From Hyphomicrobium sp. (GTDB taxonomy: Bacteria > Pseudomonadota > Alphaproteobacteria > Rhizobiales > Hyphomicrobiaceae), in the NCBI GenBank assembly GCA_025927515.1, contig JAICLG010000072.1:1-12302 (forward strand): 12,302 bases of DNA, written 5' to 3'. Positions 6,727 through 12,302 of the stretch are shown piece by piece. The notes under the pieces were generated by a model. That model did not search any database. It was not told the DNA's origin and saw only the letters and a program-made list of their open reading frames with translations. Every line of letters starts with the position of its first letter. Within the stretch, counting starts at the first letter, position 1. Both the position numbers and the translations under genes were made by a program.

Positions 6727-6735
6727 TAACAGGCT

Positions 6736-7470
6736 ATGACGGCACCCGGCAAAACCCTCAGATACAAGCGATTGCTGCTCAAGCTTTCGGGCGAAGCCCT
6801 GATGGGCAAGCAGCCTTATGGCATCGACATGTCGGTTGCCGATCGGCTGTCGAAGGATATTGCTGAAGCGACGGAAGCCGGCGCTGAAATCGCTATCGTC
6901 GTGGGTGGTGGAAACATCTTTCGCGGGCTCTCGGGCGCGGCGAAAGGCATGGACCGGGCGACCGCCGATTACATGGGCATGCTCGCAACCGTAATGAATG
7001 CGCTTGCGTTCCAGAATGCACTCGATCACCGAGGCGTCCCGGCGCGCGTTCTATCGGCTATTCCGATGCCGACCGTTTGCGAGAGTTACGTGCGTCCTAA
7101 AGCCCTGAGCTATCTGGCCAAGTCGCAGGTGGTGCTGTTCGCCGCGGGGACGGGCAACCCGTTTTTCACGACGGATACGGCCGCCGTGCTGCGCGGTATC
7201 GAGATGAATTGCGATGCCGTCCTCAAGGCGACGCAGGTCGATGGCGTCTATTCGGCCGATCCGAAAAAAGACCCCAAGGCAGAGCGCTTCGACCGGCTGA
7301 GCTACGCGGAAGTTTTGGCTAAAGATCTCAAGGTGATGGATGGGGCGGCCATTGCACTTGCCCGCGACAACGGACTTCCGCTAATTGTGGTTTCCATTGA
7401 AGAACCGGGCAATCTCTTGAAGGTGCTGCGCGGAGAGGCGCGGCAGACGATCATCGAGGCCACCGGTTGA
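6736..7470 (+). CDS. pyrH: UMP kinase
   Basis: PyrH phosphorylates UMP to UDP with ATP, in the cytoplasm, feeding all pyrimidine nucleotide pools; it is a hexamer of the amino acid kinase fold, unrelated to eukaryotic UMP/CMP kinases. The 244-residue product shows RLLLKLSGEALMG at the N-terminus (phosphate-binding lysine), GGGN at residues 57-60 followed by IFRG, DYMGMLATVMNALAFQNAL, the GTGNPFFTTDTAA loop, and VDGVYSADPKKDP, all typical of bacterial UMP kinases and of normal family length (E. coli has 241). It follows the tsf terminator by 130 bases and precedes frr, an arrangement conserved across bacteria. Family enzymes are activated by GTP and inhibited by UTP; nothing in this sequence suggests a difference. 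Confidence 0.97.
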   Translation: MTAPGKTLRYKRLLLKLSGEALMGKQPYGIDMSVADRLSKDIAEATEAGAEIAIVVGGGNIFRGLSGAAKGMDRATADYMGMLATVMNALAFQNALDHRGVPARVLSAIPMPTVCESYVRPKALSYLAKSQVVLFAAGTGNPFFTTDTAAVLRGIEMNCDAVLKATQVDGVYSADPKKDPKAERFDRLSYAEVLAKDLKVMDGAAIALARDNGLPLIVVSIEEPGNLLKVLRGEARQTIIEATG

Positions 7471-7473
7471 AAA

Positions 7474-7514
7474 CCACGGTAGCGTTGGCGCCTCTGCGCC
7501 GCGTTTCGTCGTGG
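7474..7514 (+). repeat. Nested inverted repeats in the pyrH-frr spacer
   Basis: An inner hairpin GGCGC / GCGCC (7487-7491 and 7496-7500, loop CTCT) lies inside an outer CCACG / CGTGG pair (7474-7478 and 7510-7514). No T tract follows. It is possibly an mRNA stability element; no function is demonstrated. Confidence 0.3.
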
Positions 7515-7543
7515 CTGTGGCGGCTCGGCGCATCGAGACCGCT

Positions 7544-7550
7544 GGGAGGA
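7544..7550 (+). promoter_or_regulatory. Strong ribosome binding site of frr
   Basis: GGGAGGA lies six bases before ATG 7557. It also rules out the out-of-frame ATG at 7553. Confidence 0.8.
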
Positions 7551-7556
7551 TAATGC

Positions 7557-8120
7557 ATGTCTTTGAATACCCACGACATCAACGAAATCGAAAAGCGCAT
7601 GCGCGCTTCGATCGACGCATTGAAGAGAGAATTTTCCGGTCTCCGCACGGGACGCGCGAGCGCCAACCTGCTCGATCCGGTCCAGGTCATGGTCTACGGA
7701 TCGCGGATGCCGCTCAACCAGGTGGCGACCGTTTCGGTACCGGAGCCGCGAATGATCTCGGTCCAGGTCTGGGACCGCGGCAACGTCATGGCCGTCGATA
7801 AGGGCATTCGGGAAGCCAACCTCGGGCTCAACCCGATCATTGACGGACAGATCCTGCGGCTGCCTATTCCGGCGCTCACTTCGGACCGCCGGCAGGAACT
7901 CGTCAAGCTTGCCCACAAGTACGCGGAGCAGTCAAAGGTCGCCATCCGCAACGTCAGGCGCGAGGCGATGGACGTTCTGAAGAAGCTCGAAAAGGACGGC
8001 AAGATGAGTCAGGACGACCATCGTGGTCATTCCGACAAAGTCCAGGAGCTAACAGATCGCCTCATCAAGGAGGTTGACGCGACACTCGTCACGAAAGAGG
8101 CTGAAATCCAGAAAGTATAG
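7557..8120 (+). CDS. frr: Ribosome recycling factor
   Basis: RRF works with EF-G to split the post-termination 70S ribosome and free mRNA and tRNA. The 187-residue product is standard length (E. coli has 185). It has the long three-helix bundle domain I, with the N-terminal helix containing RMRASIDALKREFSGLRTGR and the C-terminal pair of helices (LVKLAHKYAEQSKVAIRNVR; KKLEKDGKMSQDDHRG). The beta-rich domain II is inserted between them (residues about 30-105: VYGSRMPLNQVATVSVPEP, VWDRGNVMAVDKGI, LNPIIDGQILRLPIPALT). The conserved arginine of LRTGRAS and the RNVRRE segment, important for rRNA contact, are present. It is preceded by a near-consensus Shine-Dalgarno sequence and lies 86 bases after pyrH, with which it is probably co-transcribed. 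Confidence 0.97.
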   Translation: MSLNTHDINEIEKRMRASIDALKREFSGLRTGRASANLLDPVQVMVYGSRMPLNQVATVSVPEPRMISVQVWDRGNVMAVDKGIREANLGLNPIIDGQILRLPIPALTSDRRQELVKLAHKYAEQSKVAIRNVRREAMDVLKKLEKDGKMSQDDHRGHSDKVQELTDRLIKEVDATLVTKEAEIQKV

Positions 8121-8160
8121 GCGGTCGATGGGGTGGCGACCGCGCTGCCTCTGGTTTTCT
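8121..8160 (+). terminator. Possible weak terminator or attenuator after frr
   Basis: Directly after the frr stop, GCGGTCG (8121-8127) pairs perfectly with CGACCGC (8137-8143) around a nine-base loop. A short T-rich stretch (GGTTTTCT, 8153-8160) comes ten bases later, which is too far for a classical terminator, so partial attenuation into uppS is the most I would claim. Confidence 0.35.
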
Positions 8161-8196
8161 CGCGCCTTCGACTTTTCATCATGAGGCAATCGAATA

Positions 8197-8952
8197 GTGG
8201 CGGCAGCACCAAAAGCTGATGACAGGACACTGGGTCTGACGCCGCCTCGCCACGTCGCCATCATTATGGACGGTAATGGTCGCTGGGCCAAGGAGCGGGG
8301 TCTGCCTCGCACGCTCGGACACCGGCAAGGCGTCGAAGCCGTCCGCAAAGCTGTCCGCACCGCGATTGAATTCGAGATAACCTATCTGACGATTTTCAGC
8401 TTCTCGTCGGAGAACTGGAAGCGGCCCGTCGACGAGGTCGACGACCTGATGGGCCTGATGAAACGCTTCATCCGGCGCGATCTCGCCGAACTGCATAAGG
8501 CCGGCGTTTGCATCCGGATCATCGGCGAACGGCAGCATGTCGACACAGAGCTGATGGCGCTGATCGACGAGGCGGTCGAGCTGACGCGCGGCAATGACAG
8601 GCTGACCCTCGTCATCGCATTCAACTACGGATCGCGCGGCGAAATCGCGAAAGCGGCGCGTCGCCTTGCCGAAGATGTTGCGGCTGGCAAGCTCGATCCT
8701 GCGGCGATCAACGTCGAGCGGATGGCCAACGCGCTCGACACGTCAGGAATACCGGATCCCGATCTCCTGATCCGCACGTCGGGAGAGATGCGGCTGTCGA
8801 ATTTCCTGCTGTGGCAGACGGCATATTCGGAATTCGTATTTCTCGACTGCTACTGGCCGGATTTCGACAAGGCCGCATTCGAGGATGCCATTCGTGAGTT
8901 CCGGTCGAGAGAACGGCGGTTCGGCGGCCTGACCAAGCGATCGACGGGCTGA
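8197..8952 (+). CDS. uppS: Undecaprenyl diphosphate synthase (cis-prenyltransferase)
   Basis: UppS adds eight isopentenyl units in cis to farnesyl diphosphate to make the C55 lipid carrier for peptidoglycan and O-antigen assembly. The 251-residue product carries the family hallmark HVAIIMDGNGRWA with the catalytic Asp at residue 25 (E. coli Asp26). LGHRQG, FSSENWKRP and FNYGSRGEI follow, then RTSGEMRLSNFLLWQ, with Arg193, Arg199 and Ser201 matching E. coli Arg194, Arg200 and Ser202 of the isopentenyl diphosphate site. The substrate-tunnel Trp/Phe-rich C-terminus is complete. The start is GTG at 8197, with GAGG at 8183-8186 about ten bases upstream; the first in-frame ATG (8266) would delete catalytic residues. 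The stop TGA overlaps the cdsA Shine-Dalgarno sequence, indicating close coupling. Confidence 0.95.
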   Translation: MAAAPKADDRTLGLTPPRHVAIIMDGNGRWAKERGLPRTLGHRQGVEAVRKAVRTAIEFEITYLTIFSFSSENWKRPVDEVDDLMGLMKRFIRRDLAELHKAGVCIRIIGERQHVDTELMALIDEAVELTRGNDRLTLVIAFNYGSRGEIAKAARRLAEDVAAGKLDPAAINVERMANALDTSGIPDPDLLIRTSGEMRLSNFLLWQTAYSEFVFLDCYWPDFDKAAFEDAIREFRSRERRFGGLTKRSTG

Positions 8953-8960
8953 GGCTTTTG

Positions 8961-9833
8961 ATGTCCGAGGGCAAGTCTGACGATCCCTGGGGATTTTTAT
9001 CCGAGCTGTTCGGTTTCGTGTCTCCGGAACTCGGCAAGCGGATCATTTCGGGTATCGCGATTGGCGTCATCGCGCTGGCAATGACCGCTTGGAGCGTCAC
9101 GACGTTCGCGGTGCTGATGTTCGTCATCGGTGCCGCGATGACCTGGGAATGGGCGCGAATGGTTCGCGGGGCAATGCCCGACGCGGGAATGATCGTCCAG
9201 ATTCTCGCTGTCTTCCTAGCGGCGGTGTTGAGCGCGACCGATAGGGCCGGACTTGGCGTTGCTGCTACTGGCATTGGCGCCATCGCGGTCGCGGCGCTTG
9301 CGTTCGGGGCGGGAAGGGCGCAGCTTTCCGGTGTCGGTGTACTCTATGCGGCGCTGCCGGTTGTGGCGCTCGGATGGCTCAGAGGCGACGAGCCACTGGG
9401 ATTCCACGCGACGCTGTTTGTGCTGGTCAGTGTCATCGTGACTGACGTCGGGGCTTATGCCTCTGGAAGAACAATCGGCGGGCCAAGATTGTGGCCACGG
9501 GTTTCGCCGAATAAGACTTGGTCAGGGCTTACTGGCGGCGTTGCGGCCGCGGCGGTTGCGGGGGCTTTATTTTCTTGGATTTTGGGCACGGGATCGCCGC
9601 GTTGGCTTGCGAGTCTCGGTTTTTTCCTGGGGCTGATCGCCCAGGGTGGCGATTTGGCGGAAAGTGCTTTGAAGCGCCACTTCGGGATAAAGGACAGCAG
9701 TGATTTGATTCCCGGGCACGGGGGTGTCATGGACCGTATGGACGGGATCGTTACTGCGAGCATCGCGGCTGCGGCGATTGCCTTCGCAATCGACGCTTAC
9801 GCTCCCGCCCGGGCGCTTCTCTACGGATCTTGA
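8961..9833 (+). CDS. cdsA: Phosphatidate cytidylyltransferase (CDP-diacylglycerol synthase)
   Basis: CdsA converts phosphatidic acid and CTP to CDP-diacylglycerol in the inner membrane, the branch point for all phospholipids. The 290-residue product has about eight hydrophobic membrane segments after a short polar N-terminus. It carries the complete C-terminal family signature at residues 235-261: S-x-L-K-R, x4, K-D, then PGHGG and D-R-M-D, including the metal-binding acidic residues. E. coli CdsA has 285 residues. ATG 8961 is chosen because GAGG at 8951-8954, overlapping the uppS stop, lies six bases upstream; a TTG at 8958 would add one residue and is less likely. uppS-cdsA-dxr are separated by 8 and 3 bases and look like one translation-coupled unit. 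Confidence 0.95.
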   Translation: MSEGKSDDPWGFLSELFGFVSPELGKRIISGIAIGVIALAMTAWSVTTFAVLMFVIGAAMTWEWARMVRGAMPDAGMIVQILAVFLAAVLSATDRAGLGVAATGIGAIAVAALAFGAGRAQLSGVGVLYAALPVVALGWLRGDEPLGFHATLFVLVSVIVTDVGAYASGRTIGGPRLWPRVSPNKTWSGLTGGVAAAAVAGALFSWILGTGSPRWLASLGFFLGLIAQGGDLAESALKRHFGIKDSSDLIPGHGGVMDRMDGIVTASIAAAAIAFAIDAYAPARALLYGS

Positions 9834-9836
9834 TTT

Positions 9837-11081
9837 ATGGCAGTGATGGCGAGTGTTCCGAACAGACCTATGGCGCGCGAGACGATCGAAGCACTCGACG
9901 CCTCCCGTGCGTCACGGCCGATGCGGCTCACGGTGCTCGGTGCAACCGGTTCGGTCGGAAAGAGCACGCTTGATATCGTGGGGCGATTGCCCGACCGGTT
10001 CGAGATCATTGCGCTTACGGCGCAATCGAACGCGCGAGCACTGGCTGCGCTGGCGCGTCAGCACCGCGCCAAACTCGCCGTAATCGGCGACGAAGCCTGT
10101 CTCGGTGAGCTGCGAGAGGCGCTCTCGGGCACGGGCATTCGCAGCGCTGCAGGAGCCGAAGCGCTTGTCGAAGCCGCGATGATGCCCGCCGATTGCGTGA
10201 TGGCGGCCATCGTCGGCGCGGCGGGATTGCGTCCGACCTTCGCTGCGGCCTCGTGTGGTGTCCGCGTGGCACTTGCCAACAAGGAATGCCTCGTCTCGGC
10301 GGGGCACGTCTTCACGTCCGAGATCAAGCGTTCGGGGGCCGAGCTGCTGCCCGTCGACAGCGAGCATTCCGCCGCGTTTCAGGCGCTGGCGGGCGCCGAT
10401 CCCGAATCGATCGAAAAAATCGTGCTCACCGCATCGGGCGGACCGTTCCGGACGTGGACCCGCGAAGCGCTCGAAACGGCGACGCCCGAGCAGGCGCTCA
10501 AGCATCCCAACTGGTCGATGGGTTCCAAGATCACCATCGACAGCGCGACCCTGATGAACAAGGGTCTCGAACTGATCGAGGCGTTTCACCTTTTTCCGGT
10601 TTCCGCCGAGGCGCTCGACTGCGTCGTGCATCCGCAGTCGGTCGTGCATTGCCTCGTCAGCTATGTCGATGGTTCGGTGCTGGCGCAGCTGGCGGCCCCG
10701 GACATGCGCACGCCCATCGCGGTGGCGCTGGCATGGCCGAAGCGCATGACGGCGCCGACGGAAAAACTGGATCTTACACGGCTCGGATCGCTGACGTTCG
10801 AAGCGCCGGATGAAACGCGCTTTCCGGCGTTGCGCGTGGCTCGCGCGGCCCTGAAGCGCGGCGATACGGGTCCGGCCGTTCTCAACGCTGCGAATGAGAT
10901 CGCGGTCAAAGCCTTCCTCGACCGAAGGTTGAAGTTCCTCGACATTGCGGCGCTCGTCGAGGAAACGCTTGAAACTGCAGAGCGGCGAGGCGACATATGC
11001 CCGGCGAGCAGCCTCGATGATGTCCTGGCGGTTGACGGACTTGCGCGGCGGCTGGCCGAAGACGGGCTAAGCCGGTATTAA
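9837..11081 (+). CDS. dxr: 1-deoxy-D-xylulose 5-phosphate reductoisomerase
   Basis: Dxr rearranges and reduces DXP to 2-C-methyl-D-erythritol 4-phosphate with NADPH, the first committed step of the MEP isoprenoid pathway and the target of fosmidomycin. The 414-residue product has the dinucleotide motif LGATGSVG (residues 34-41), LANKE, and LPVDSEHSAAF with metal ligands Asp174 and Glu176. HPNWSMGSK and SATLMNKGLE follow, with the third ligand Glu245 (E. coli Asp150, Glu152, Glu231); then HPQSVVH and APDMRTPIA. The first 28 residues precede the conserved Rossmann start, so the protein is longer than E. coli's 398. Start 9837 is three bases after the cdsA stop and has only a weak GGA upstream, so coupling to cdsA is likely. 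In-frame ATGs at 9846, 9870 and 9921 are alternatives. Confidence 0.95.
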   Translation: MAVMASVPNRPMARETIEALDASRASRPMRLTVLGATGSVGKSTLDIVGRLPDRFEIIALTAQSNARALAALARQHRAKLAVIGDEACLGELREALSGTGIRSAAGAEALVEAAMMPADCVMAAIVGAAGLRPTFAAASCGVRVALANKECLVSAGHVFTSEIKRSGAELLPVDSEHSAAFQALAGADPESIEKIVLTASGGPFRTWTREALETATPEQALKHPNWSMGSKITIDSATLMNKGLELIEAFHLFPVSAEALDCVVHPQSVVHCLVSYVDGSVLAQLAAPDMRTPIAVALAWPKRMTAPTEKLDLTRLGSLTFEAPDETRFPALRVARAALKRGDTGPAVLNAANEIAVKAFLDRRLKFLDIAALVEETLETAERRGDICPASSLDDVLAVDGLARRLAEDGLSRY

Positions 11082-11107
11082 AGGCAAATTGATTGTACTC
11101 CGTCGGA

Positions 11108-11125
11108 TCGCGAATTGATTCGCGA
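11108..11125 (+). repeat. Perfect short inverted repeat in the dxr-rseP spacer
   Basis: TCGCGAA and TTCGCGA form a perfect seven-base-pair inverted repeat around TTGA, 26 bases after the dxr stop and ending 25 bases before the rseP start. There is no T tract, so it is not an intrinsic terminator. It could be an mRNA hairpin or a protein-binding palindrome. Confidence 0.45.
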
Positions 11126-11150
11126 CGCGGCGCTCAAGGATCTGATTTCA

Positions 11151-12302
11151 ATGGACTCTTTGGCCACCATCGCGACTTCCATCTGGCAGTACGGGATCAT
11201 GTTCCTGCTCGTGCTCACGCTGGTGGTATTCATCCATGAGCTGGGCCACTTTCTGGTGGCGCGGTGGTGCGGTGTTACGGTCAGAACCTTTTCCATCGGC
11301 TTCGGGCCCGAGATTTTCGGCTTTTACGACAAGCACGGGACGCGCTGGCGGTTCGCGTGGATCCCGCTCGGGGGCTACGTAAAATTCATCGACGACGACA
11401 ATCCGTCGTCGCAGCGCTCCTCCGCGACCACCAAGGGTCTGTCGCCTTCCGAACGTGCAGGTGCTTTCCAATCGAAGTCCGTGGCGGCGCGGGCAGCGGT
11501 GGTTGCAGCCGGACCTTTCGCGAATTTCATTCTCGCGACGGTCCTCTACGCCGCCCTCAATGCCACGGTCGGGGTACGCATCCTGCCGGCCTTCGTCGAT
11601 GCGGTGATGCCCAATTCCCCGGCGGCGCAGGCAGGTTTCAAGCCGGGCGATCAGATTACGGCGATCAACGGCACCAAGATCGACAAGTTCGAAGATCTGC
11701 AGCGCATCGTCGGGTCGAGTGCGGGCGAGACGCTGACATTCACCGTCGTGCGCGATGGCAAGACGCTGGGGCTCAAGGCGACGCCGAGCGTCGACGAGCA
11801 GCGGGATGCGTTCGGCCGTGAATACCGGCGCGGCCTCATCGGCATTCAGCGCGCGGTCTCGCCGGATAAGGTCCGCACCCTCGATGTCGGTATTCCACAG
11901 GCTATAATGCTCGGGGTGGGTGAAACTTACAGCAATATCACCCAGACCCTCGGCGGACTTTGGGACATCGTCACGCGCAGACAATCCGCCCAGCAGATGG
12001 GCGGCCCGATCATGATGGCCGAGGTGACGGCGAAGGTCGCGGAACTCGGGCTCGACCCGATGCTGCGGTGGATCGCATTTATCTCAGCAAATATTGGCTT
12101 TTTGAACCTGCTGCCGATTCCCGTCCTCGATGGCGGACATCTTTTGTTCTACGCCTACGAAGCGGTTCGGCGAAAGCCGGCGAGCGATCGTATGCAGCAG
12201 ATGGGCTTCCAGGTCGGCCTGGCCGTGCTGATGATGTTGGTCGTTTTTGTGAATTTCAACGACATTATGAACGTTTGGCGGCGGCTGACCGGGACCGGCT
12301 AA
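11151..12302 (+). CDS. rseP: Intramembrane site-2 zinc metalloprotease RseP/MmpA type
   Basis: This family cleaves single-pass membrane proteins within the inner membrane, typically anti-sigma factors after an initial periplasmic cut, as in the sigma-E envelope stress response. The 383-residue product has the zinc motif HELGH (His29, Glu30, His33) in the first membrane helix, IPLGGYVKF, and AAGPFANFILA in the second helix. One periplasmic PDZ domain follows (about residues 141-212: NSPAAQAGFKPGD, INGTKI, GETLTFTVVRDGK), then NLLPIPVLDGGHLL with the third ligand Asp327, and a final helix. E. coli RseP has two tandem PDZ domains and 450 residues; one PDZ and about 400 residues is the alphaproteobacterial MmpA-like layout. 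ATG 11151 has AAGGA ten bases upstream; a TTG at 11115 is an unlikely earlier start. The stop is the last codon of the window. Confidence 0.95.
   Translation: MDSLATIATSIWQYGIMFLLVLTLVVFIHELGHFLVARWCGVTVRTFSIGFGPEIFGFYDKHGTRWRFAWIPLGGYVKFIDDDNPSSQRSSATTKGLSPSERAGAFQSKSVAARAAVVAAGPFANFILATVLYAALNATVGVRILPAFVDAVMPNSPAAQAGFKPGDQITAINGTKIDKFEDLQRIVGSSAGETLTFTVVRDGKTLGLKATPSVDEQRDAFGREYRRGLIGIQRAVSPDKVRTLDVGIPQAIMLGVGETYSNITQTLGGLWDIVTRRQSAQQMGGPIMMAEVTAKVAELGLDPMLRWIAFISANIGFLNLLPIPVLDGGHLLFYAYEAVRRKPASDRMQQMGFQVGLAVLMMLVVFVNFNDIMNVWRRLTGTG

Noticed and set aside
11148..11984. 278-codon minus-strand open frame opposite rseP
   Set aside because: The Arg/Asp/His-rich translation is typical of antisense to GC-rich coding DNA; rseP is intact on the other strand.
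1..12302. Search for a novel defence, mobile or biosynthetic system
   Set aside because: Apart from the two small exported proteins, every gene is a recognised housekeeping gene in a conserved alphaproteobacterial order. No transposase, integrase, CRISPR repeats, tRNA attachment site or toxin-antitoxin pair is visible.

Overview
The window reads as a conserved chromosomal housekeeping block of an alphaproteobacterium, most likely of the Hyphomicrobiales (Rhizobiales). The evidence is the gene order dnaE - rpsB - tsf - pyrH - frr - uppS - cdsA - dxr - rseP on one strand, the long uS2 protein with a C-terminal helix-hairpin-helix-type tail, the short single-PDZ RseP, and GC-rich codon use. A Hyphomicrobium-like host is my inference from overall protein character, not a demonstrated assignment.

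Left edge (1-3348): one reading frame is open from base 1. Its first ~50 codons are a piece of shikimate dehydrogenase (AroE: IPHK, GAVNTV and NTD motifs). The rest is DNA polymerase III alpha subunit (DnaE1) lacking roughly the first 100-130 residues, the start of the PHP domain. The junction is in frame near bases 150-162. It is either an assembly or clone join or a real deletion/rearrangement, and it is the most unusual thing here.

Middle (3349-4540): two short monocistronic genes for exported proteins (a basic His/Arg-rich 80-residue protein and a 114-residue acidic/Ala-rich two-cysteine protein), each followed by a good intrinsic terminator. Then comes a ~240-base non-coding stretch with a candidate promoter and a structured leader for rpsB.

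Translation block (4541-8120): rpsB (uS2), tsf (EF-Ts), pyrH (UMP kinase) and frr (ribosome recycling factor). A very strong intrinsic terminator after tsf separates rpsB-tsf from pyrH. The pyrH leader holds a degenerate GC-rich inverted-repeat element whose last arm supplies the pyrH Shine-Dalgarno sequence.

Envelope/isoprenoid block (8197-12302): uppS (undecaprenyl diphosphate synthase), cdsA (CDP-diacylglycerol synthase), dxr (MEP-pathway reductoisomerase) and rseP (intramembrane site-2 protease). uppS-cdsA-dxr are nearly contiguous (8 and 3 bases apart). Together they link isoprenoid precursor supply (Dxr) to the lipid carrier for peptidoglycan and LPS (UppS), phospholipid precursor synthesis (CdsA) and envelope stress proteolysis (RseP). 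The window stops exactly on the rseP stop codon.

I see no mobile element with a transposase, no CRISPR array, no tRNA or rRNA, no toxin-antitoxin or defence locus, and no convincing previously undescribed system. The points worth a second look are the AroE-DnaE junction, the pyrH leader repeat, the rpsB leader and the two small exported proteins.
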